Source of the DNA: Diplolepis rosae
Lineage: Eukaryota > Arthropoda > Insecta > Hymenoptera > Diplolepididae
Assembly (NCBI GenBank): GCA_030998225.1
Contig: JAPYXD010000713.1
Location: 744,001 to 808,000 of the forward strand
Direction: 5' to 3'
Length of the DNA stretch: 64,000 nt
Shown here: one piece after another, positions 57,498 to 64,000 of the stretch
Numbering within the stretch: position 1 is the first letter of the stretch
Layout of the letters: each line of letters opens with the position of its first letter
Translations under genes and position numbers: made by a program
Notes under the pieces: model-generated
Told to the model about the DNA's origin: nothing
Database searches by the model: none
The model's input: only the letters and a program-made list of their open reading frames with translations

Positions 57498-58582
57498 GTA
57501 AAAGTTTAAATTTAGGGAAACAAAGTTGTAAAAGTTCAAATTCGTGAAATCATTCATTAAAAAAATATAAAAATACTTTTAATGTATTTCTAAGTTAAAT
57601 ATTTTCCATTTTGTTTCTAATAATTAATTTTCACAATTTGTAGGATCCGCTTTTCAGGTATGAAAATACTTTGAATTTTTACAACTTTTTGTTTCCCTAA
57701 ATTTCAACTTTCACATTTCGTGAATGTTAGAGACGATGAAAACGGACGTAGATAGACTACTTTTGGTTTTGAAAATGAAAAAAAAATTTAATTGTTCTTA
57801 TCATACTGTTTTCATTAATGTTAGTTAACTATTTTAAAAATATAAATTAATATTTTCATTTTTTTATATTCTATTTTCTTTAATTATTCATAATGATTGC
57901 AAACTAATTACAACTCTCATCAACTTCGTTCCTTGTTCAGAATTTTTCATTTTTTTCTATTTTTCAACTTAATTTTACCTTAAAAAAATAATATAAATGC
58001 AATGATATGTAGACAATTAAATATAAAAATTTTAAAAAAGTTATTATTCAATGCCAAAAAGGAATAAAAGAGATATTAATATTTAAATTATAATATCAGC
58101 TGAATGTTTCAAAATAGTTTTTGTACGATATAAATCTGAATAGAAAGGGGAAAATTTAATTTAAAGTATTCAAATAATATTATTATTTAAAGTCTGATCT
58201 CTTTTATTTGTTTATGGCATTGAATAATATATTTTTAAAATTTTTTTATTAAATTCTTCGTATGTTACTGTGCATTTTCAGGGAGTGATGGTACAGTTAG
58301 CGCCGCGTGTGACGGTTCGGCAAACTAACTTAGGAATTCTACTTACGACACTAACGGGGCGCCATTTTCTTTTCTGATGCATACAGCTGTTTTCAAATAT
58401 AGTGACTTCTGGTCACCAAGGAATAATAAGGAGACCTATCTTCATGTAAGCGACTTGGCAGTAGCAACGGCACGGTAAGTGCCCGGCTTGTAATTTGGAA
58501 GTAGTGGAAAGGAGTGCGAAATTGCGCAGTTGTTCTCTTCTTACTCACGAAAAAATGTGCGAGTGAGATGAATTTGTCAAAT

Positions 58583-59243
58583 TTTCATACAATTCGTATT
58601 CTGTTTTTATTGTATTTCTCTTATTCAGAGTGACCTTTTAAGACTTCCAATTCATTTGGTATTTCAACCGATTCATGCGAACATCAATGAATCGTACATT
58701 GCCATTACAAATTATTTGAGGTTAATCAGTCTTATTCAACCCTATTCACTTAACGATTTAACCAATGTCGAATGGTAGATTTAAAACATTGCGCACAAAT
58801 GGCAGATTCCAAGTGTCACCATCCGATTGAATTTTTATTTCCTGAATATGCAAATGACAGATACACAATTCAAAGAGACGCGCGTTCTATCGGTTTTTTT
58901 TTCCTGGGTTGCAAGCGGCAGATATTTGTTCAATTTCAATTTGGTAAAAAAAAAAAAAATATTATCTCAGGACTCCTATAAAGCTAAAGGAATGCATTAT
59001 AAAAGTGGTAAGTATACATCGAATATATGATTGTAAATCTTGAAATTGAAATTATGGTATTTGTTATTACTTCGTAAATCGTGTATTAAATAATGTTGCA
59101 TAGTATTTTCCTTTAAAGGTGAGGGAATTTAATCCGAGAAATTTTCAAGATTTTGAAGATCGCATGTAATATAATAAATTTTTTTCTTAGCAATGTCGTG
59201 TCGCGTACCGGGTTGCATAACCTCTCTGGCTTAGATCAATTTG
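58583..59243. other. Core of the outer fold-back element
   Basis: About 660 bp between the two outer arms. It is AT-rich with an A12 run (58947-58958). Short open frames (up to 69 codons) show no recognisable domain. No transposase signature, so it is taken as the non-coding core of a non-autonomous element. Confidence 0.55.
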
Positions 59244-59475
59244 ACAAGTTCGTCTCACTCGCACATTTTCCCGTAAGTAAGAAGAGAACAACTGCGCACT
59301 TCTTTCCACTACTTCCAACTTACAAGCCGGGCACTTACCGTGCCGTTACTCCTGCCAGATTTGGAACAGTTTCCCATGGCAGTTTGGTCTCCTTATTATT
59401 CCTTCGTGCTTCTGGTGATTTTACAAGCAATTGATACTTTGGGCAACTAAAACTATGGTACAATGTATACCTACC

Positions 59476-59904
59476 ATCTGTGCACACTGTTCCACCTTTT
59501 GACGCCAATTAAACATGGCGTTGATAGTGGTCATGGTAGTATAGACAGGTCTGGCAACTCCCGTGGTGGGGGATGTTCCCTTCTTGTAGTCAGAATGTTG
59601 CATATTTTCGCCACGGAGAGCGTTTGTATCGAGTAGTTGTAGGGAACGACATTGGCTAGCCGCGTTTCGGCGAGTTTCTCACCTAGTTGTTTAAATATAT
59701 TCTATGCCGTAACGGCAGCCATGATTGTAAGTTAGTTGGTAAACTTGGTAGCGGGTCGTTCCCGTGGTAACAAGTGCAGACTAGCTCACTTCAACCATTT
59801 TAAAATATACAATGTTATTTGTTAATTAAGTGGTGTTGCTTCATTTACCAGACTCACCTGGGACAGTAGGCCTCTCACATATTTCTACATACTAAGTGCC
59901 TACA
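59476..59904 (+). repeat. Probable 5' LTR (right end firm, left end uncertain)
   Basis: The sequence just before the primer-binding site ends gtgcctaca, the usual CA end of a retroviral-type LTR. Candidate TG starts are tgtgcacactg at 59479, giving 426 bp, and tgtagggaacgac at 59638, giving 267 bp. Features compatible with an LTR are the AT-rich stretch tttaaatatattct (59691-59704) and aaaatatacaatg. The second LTR lies outside the window, so the left limit cannot be fixed here. Confidence 0.55.
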
Positions 59905-59908
59905 AAAA

Positions 59909-59926
59909 TGGTGACCCCGACGTGAT
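59909..59926 (+). promoter_or_regulatory. Primer-binding site, tRNA-Trp type
   Basis: TGGTGACCCCGACGTGAT is an 18-base exact complement of the 3' end, including CCA, of eukaryotic tRNA-Trp as I know its conserved sequence. It starts four bases after the presumed LTR end. Reverse transcription of minus-strand DNA would start here. A tRNA-Trp primer is a known trait of the CsRn1 clade of Ty3/gypsy elements. Confidence 0.85.
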
Positions 59927-61500
59927 CTTCTCACGGAAAATAGCAGTGACGCTAAGTAAACCAATGGCCTCTTGGGTCTAGTGATAGCCTTGCTCCAAAA
60001 GGCTTTGTAGGAACGACCCAGCGATCATACTCAACCATATCTTTTGCTGCCAACGCTCTTAATCAATGGTTAAATCCTGGGATGATAACCGATGTCTACC
60101 AGATTTATTGGATAAAAATTTGATGTGCAATTTGGGACTGCTGCATAAACTGACATTTTGCATCAACTGATGAATTACAGTTCTGGAGACAACTAAACTA
60201 TTCATGGACACTTCAATTTAATGGAGACATTCGCCTGAATTCATCCTCTTCGAGTTAAGTAATTTTATGTAAAAATTTATTTCTTAAATAATTGTCAACT
60301 TATTTTCGAATATCATTTGTATTCGGTTTTTATGTAACCTCCAAATGTCTCCAAACAAGTGTACAATCACAATTAGACGACTTTGTCGATCTCATTGACG
60401 CTTATTTTGAAGCTTTAAATTCTCTTCGATCAACTCTAAATTGACATTCAAATTGTATTTATTTGAAATTATATTTCAACCAGATTGTTGTTTTGCATGT
60501 TCTTGTAAAATTCAACTAAGTTCTAGCAATTAATTATTTATTTTGTCTCCATAATATTCAGGACACATCAAATTTCTCAAAATCACCTTGGTAGTCATCC
60601 ATGTATGTATATTGAATTTTATAATTTGACTTTGTCATTATTACTGACATTATAGTGTGTCTTCGTAAAACGACTCGCCTCTTGATAGGCACAGATTGAC
60701 TTGATGTTTTTGATAATATTATATCATAATTTTATTGTCCATTACCAGTGACGAACTTCATTATTTTATCAATTTTTCGAATACGCTGTGATATTTACAA
60801 ACGCTACTCTCCCGAGTTTTAATAATTCAATTACTTCGATATTGTCAGGTTTTAAGTTAGTCAAACAAAATCTGTGATACGTTAGCTAATATTTTATTGT
60901 TCAAATGCTAATTTTCTAGTCGACTAGAGCTATTTATTTTTGTGCGAAATTTTTTTTTTTTTTTTTACATTTTTATTTTTATATAAAATCATGTTATACA
61001 TTGGAAAGTTATCAAATTTTTAATTTAAAGCGAGAGCATTTTTGATTACTACGTAGTGATTGCGTTCAGACCATCCGGTCTCGTTCTCTGTATTTTGCTT
61101 TTTGTTACTGGAGATCGAGCTTCGGATTCCTTTGTTCCGTTGCTACTCATAATTAATGCGATTTTTATTTTTGTGAAAATCTTGTTCTTGCTGATTGAAC
61201 ATTTTTACTTATTAAATTATTTTTTCGCAGCTACTTATGGTGTTGGATGTCGTCGCCGCCAAGTGCCTGAATGTTCGACTCGCAAATCAAATTAGGATCA
61301 TCATTCTTACTGAATGCCTTCTTTGCATGAATACGTGGAATCGGTATCATTTTATTATTATTAAAGTTTAACATTATTTTTGAAATTTATTGTTTGTCAA
61401 AATTTTGGTATTATTACTATCTACCATATCTATCGCCATACTACTATTGCTATTCCGTACTATTTTTTGTAAAAAAGCTTTTAAACCAAACATTTTGGAA
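59927..61500 (+). other. Long leader between primer-binding site and gag
   Basis: About 1.57 kb, AT-rich, with a T17 run (60950-60966) and a 12-bp palindrome CTAGTCGACTAG (60916-60927). A GTG-started frame at 61056-61295 (79 codons, two hydrophobic stretches) shows no family resemblance and is not called. The length is large for a gypsy-type leader and may include internal insertions. The packaging signal would be expected here but cannot be located by eye. Confidence 0.6.
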
Positions 61501-62357
61501 ATGGCCGAGGGCAAGACATCCTCGGGAAGTGCAGACTTCTCTAAAATAATTGAAAATTTGGCAAATATCGAAACTCAACGCACCGAAGCGTATCGCACTC
61601 CGAAAATCCCAAAGTTTTCTCGCGAAGACCCAATTTCGTTCTTTGTCATCGTGGAAGCGACATTCCGACAGGCGCGCATTCATCTTGAATCAACCAAGGC
61701 CGACTATTTAATTGCCAGTTTGGACCACGATTTAATTCCTCACATTAAGCATTTAATTGAAATAGAGCCGAAACCTATAGACATATATAGTCAAATTAAA
61801 AATACGTTAATCGCAAGTTTCTCCATCTCCGCAGAAACTCGTCTTCGCCGTCTTCTTAGGGGAGAAGTGATCTCCGAAGGGAAACCATCTTTAATCCTAA
61901 CGCGACTTCGAGCATTAAACGACGGGAACTGCACGGATAATATTATCAGAAGTGTGTTTTTGGAACAAATGCCAATGTGGAGAATCTCCAGGAGTTGGCT
62001 AACCTTGCTGACAAAATTTCTGAAGCAGCGCAACCCTTGAATTATCAAGTTGCAGCAGCGTCGTCAAGCCCCAACATCGTCGCTAATACATCCGCACTAT
62101 CCGTCCCAGTTGATCCTTTTGCATCACTGGCGGACATACTGACCAAGCAGTTTGATAGGCTTTTTAACGAAATTCGCAATCTTAAGGCAACTCCTCAACA
62201 TCGAGGTCGTACCAACTCTCGAAATTTCCAGCGAAATAACAGATCTCGCAGTCGTAGCTCCCATGGTCGCCGTTATTACCATCAGCGCTTTGGCAAAAAT
62301 GCTAATAAATGTTCTCAGCCGTGCTCGTGGAAAGTCGCGTCCACTTCGGAAAACTAA
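61501..62357 (+). pseudogene. gag: CsRn1/Kabuki-type gag, one frameshift, altered zinc knuckle
   Basis: This is the capsid and nucleocapsid polyprotein of the LTR retrotransposon. I start it at the ATG 61501 (MAEGKTSSG); the same frame runs upstream only with a non-ATG codon. The capsid core shows features of the clade: PKIPKFSREDP, EATFRQARI, ETRLRRLLRGE and KPSLILTRLRALNDG. At 61974-61975 one A appears to be missing: the protein continues one frame over at VENLQELANLADKI and runs to the TAA at 62355-62357. Near the C-terminus an Arg/Ser-rich stretch leads into YYHQRFGKNANKCSQPC. This is the clade's unusual CHCC-type knuckle (C-X2-H-X9-C-X3-C), but the first Cys position is an Arg codon (CGT, 62271-62273). 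As written the gene is inactive. Confidence 0.85.
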
Positions 62358-64000
62358 ATAAGCCTAATCGAACGGATACTATCGATTTAGGTCCTTCCGA
62401 CTCCAAGCGTCTCCATATTCGGGATGTATCCACGGGTCTAGTTTATCTTATAGACACAGGTTCGGACATCTCCTTGCTTCCAGCGGATTCCAAAACCTTA
62501 AAACAAAAACCTGATGATCTCGTGTTGTTCGCGGCTAATGATTCACGCGTTCCTACCTACGGTGAACGTAATGTGACGCTGAATATTAACCTGCGTCGCA
62601 TTATTAAGTGGAACTTCTGCGTCGCGGCAGTACCTCATCCTATTATTGGAGCAGATCTGCTCGCGCATTAGCATTTGGTTCCATTCCTTCATGAATCGCG
62701 TTTGGTCGACACTTCAACTGGTTTGAGCGTGCGAGGTTTTCTTAGGTCCGCAATAGTTTGCGGTTTAAGCCTTGTCAACAAAGACCACGCTTTTTCAACT
62801 ATCTTAAACTCATTTCCAGAGCTTACAACCGTTTCGCAGGGAATTTTTTCTCGTTCAGTTGATGTACAACACCACATTTTAACTTGTGGACCGCCTGTTT
62901 TCGAGCGCGCACGACGTCTTTCTCCAGAGAAGTTGGCTGCTGCTAAGAAGATTTTCGGTCAAATGGTTGAGGATGGTATTTGTCGTCCATCCAGCAGCCC
63001 CTGGGTAACTCCGATTCATCTAATCAGAAAGAAAAGCGGTGAATGGCGTGTTTGCGGTGACTTTCGACGACTGAATGCGGTCACGGTTCCAGACCGATAC
63101 CCGGTATCGTACTTGCACGATTTCTCTTTCATTTTACGCAACAAACGAGTGTTTTCCAAGCTTGATCTCCACATGGCATATCACCAAATATATACTATAT
63201 ATATAATATATTTCGGTCTTCGTAATGCCGGACAGACGTTCCAGCTTACATTTATCGCGCCTTAGGTGATCTCGAATTCGTTTTTGCCTATATTGACGTC
63301 ATTCTCATCGCGTCTTCAACTTTGGAGGAACATGAAGACCATCTCAGGATCGTCTTTCAACGCTTGCGAGAATTCTCGTTGCGTATCAACCTTAACAAGT
63401 GCGAGTTTGGTAAGTCTGAACTCGAATTTCTGGGATATCAAATAAATCATGAGGGCTGCGCTCCAACACCTGACAAGGTGCGCGTTATTACCGAGTTTTC
63501 TAAGCCTAAGACAATTGTCGAGCTGCGCCGATTCCTGGGCATGGTGAACTTTTATCGCAAAAGTTTACCCCATGCCGCTAAGGTTCAAGCACCTCTTCAA
63601 AAGTTTCTTTGCGAGTCACGCAAAAACGACAAACGTCCAATTTCGTGGGACACCGAGGCCAGCGCTGCGTTTGAGAAGGTCAAACATGACCTGGCTAATG
63701 CGACACTAATAACTCATCCGGCTCACAATGCTAAGACTCGTCTTGTTACCGACGCATCGAATTTTGGTATGGGCGCATCACTTGAGCAATGGCTTGACAA
63801 TACTTGGAAGCCGTTGGCGTTCTTTTCTCGCAAGTTTTCGCCTGCTCAACGCGTATACAGTGCATATGATCGGGAACTTACTGCTATTTACGAAGCTATT
63901 CGCCATTTCCGTTATTTCCTCGAGGGGAAAGCTTTCAGCATCGTTACTGATCATAAACCACTGATTTATATGTTCTCTCAACGCGTAGAAAAAATTTCTC
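62309..64000 (+). pseudogene. pol: CsRn1/Kabuki-type pol (protease, RT, RNase H start), multiply broken, runs off window
   Basis: Pol of the LTR element lies in the -1 frame relative to the end of gag. The aspartic protease centre is LIDTGSDIS (DTG at 62453-62461), with GADLL near its end. A TAG (62669-62671) interrupts the frame just after GADLLAH. The RT fingers follow (SSPWVTPIHLIRKKSGEW, CGDFRRLNAVTVPDRYPV) and motif A KLDLHMAYHQ. Directly after this a TA-rich tract (63187-63211) replaces about 30 residues expected before FGLRNAGQTFQ. A second frameshift near 63250-63259 moves to a frame open to the window end. There the YIDD box reads FAYIDVILIAS, with Val (GTC, 63298-63300) for the second catalytic Asp. 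The RT connection and RNase H begin normally (TDAS near 63750, DRELTAIYEAIRHFRYFL, TDHKPL). Integrase would lie beyond the edge. The RT cannot be functional. Confidence 0.9.

Larger units (their letters stand above)
56391..58413. mobile_element. Inner 2-kb palindromic element nested in the outer one
   Basis: The ends are near-perfect inverted repeats: ccagacgtcactatatttga at 56391-56410 against tcaaatatagtgacttctgg at 58394-58413. The trinucleotide TCA stands on both outer sides (56388-56390 and 58414-58416), a possible short target duplication. The arms pair almost throughout: 56586-57266 with 57721-58395, and 57498-57540 with 57670-57714, including gccgaaccgtcacacgcggc against its complement near 58300. 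A loop of about 130 bp lies between (57541-57669). The left arm is interrupted by a 176-bp hairpin and by 57267-57497. The arms differ by scattered substitutions, so this is a real diverged palindrome rather than an assembly mirror. No transposase frame is present. Confidence 0.8.
56331..59475. mobile_element. Outer fold-back (long terminal inverted repeat) DNA element
   Basis: The left end ggtaggtatacattgtacca (56331 on) is the reverse complement of the right end at 59456-59475. The inverted match continues through tagttttagttgcccaaagt. The right arm spans about 59244-59475. The left arm is split: 56331-56390, then, after an inserted 2-kb palindrome, 58414-58582, where ccaaggaataataaggagac mirrors the right arm, as do the gcccggcttgtaa and gtgcgagtgag stretches. 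Without the insertion the element would be about 1.1 kb with arms of roughly 230 bp and a core of about 660 bp. No transposase is visible, so it is non-autonomous. Its superfamily is not recognised, and no clear target duplication is seen outside it. Confidence 0.75.

Noticed and set aside
56391..58413. Palindrome as an assembly or amplification artefact
   Set aside because: The arms differ by scattered substitutions and by two large one-sided insertions, which a mirrored artefact would not show.
58772..59434. Short frames (67-93 codons) in the core and right arm of the fold-back element
   Set aside because: No transposase or other motif. One of them runs into the inverted-repeat arm, which is not expected to be coding.
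61056..61295. 79-codon frame with hydrophobic stretches in the LTR element's leader
   Set aside because: It starts at GTG, has no family resemblance, and hydrophobicity is expected from T-rich sequence read in this frame.
61501..62357. Gag as a domesticated host gene
   Set aside because: It is directly followed by protease and RT in the expected order, preceded by a primer-binding site, and carries a frameshift and a lost knuckle residue, so ordinary decay explains it.

Overview
The window is eukaryotic heterochromatin, most likely from an arthropod and probably an insect. The evidence is a very long AT-rich tandem satellite, an R1-clade non-LTR retrotransposon inserted in it, nested fold-back DNA elements, and a Ty3/gypsy-type (Metaviridae) LTR retrotransposon of the CsRn1/Kabuki kind. 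A hymenopteran host is plausible but cannot be shown from this sequence. I see no host protein gene, no tRNA or rRNA gene, and no bacterial-style operon or CRISPR array.

Region 1 (1-24706 and 29086-56095) is one satellite array of about 51.7 kb, roughly 570 copies of a 90-bp monomer at about 26% GC (hand count on one consensus monomer). The array runs off the left edge. Three monomer families alternate: T (starts gaaatctagtgac), L (starts ttgaaacttctg) and K (starts taaaaactactaatttc). They form dimers of 180 bp and higher-order blocks of 1.7-4.9 kb, best seen between 31.5 and 52 kb. Because 90 is divisible by 3, a 30-codon frame stays open across runs of L monomers. This gives an appearance of repetitive small proteins, but those frames have no ATG and are almost certainly not genes.

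Region 2 (24707-29083) is a GC-rich, 5'-truncated R1-clade LINE in + orientation. It has a gag-like ORF1 with CCHC knuckles, an ORF2 with an APE-type endonuclease, reverse transcriptase and C-terminal CCHC, a structured 3' UTR and a 30-nt A tract. A 14-16 bp target-site duplication of satellite sequence flanks it. Both reading frames are broken by one missing base, each time at a run of five G.

Region 3 (56096-59475) begins where the satellite stops abruptly. After about 235 bp of unassigned sequence comes a nest of inverted repeats. An outer fold-back element (56331-59475) holds in its left arm a 2-kb palindromic element (56391-58413). The left arm of that palindrome has a 176-bp hairpin MITE and a further 231-bp insertion.

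Region 4 (59476-64000, runs off the right edge) is the 5' part of a decayed CsRn1-like LTR retrotransposon. It has a probable LTR, a primer-binding site matching tRNA-Trp, a long leader, gag with the clade's CHCC-type knuckle, and pol (protease, RT, RNase H start). The copy carries two frameshifts, a nonsense codon, a loss within RT and a changed catalytic Asp, so it is a dead copy. The overall picture is a (peri)centromeric-type satellite and its edge acting as a sink for several transposon classes.
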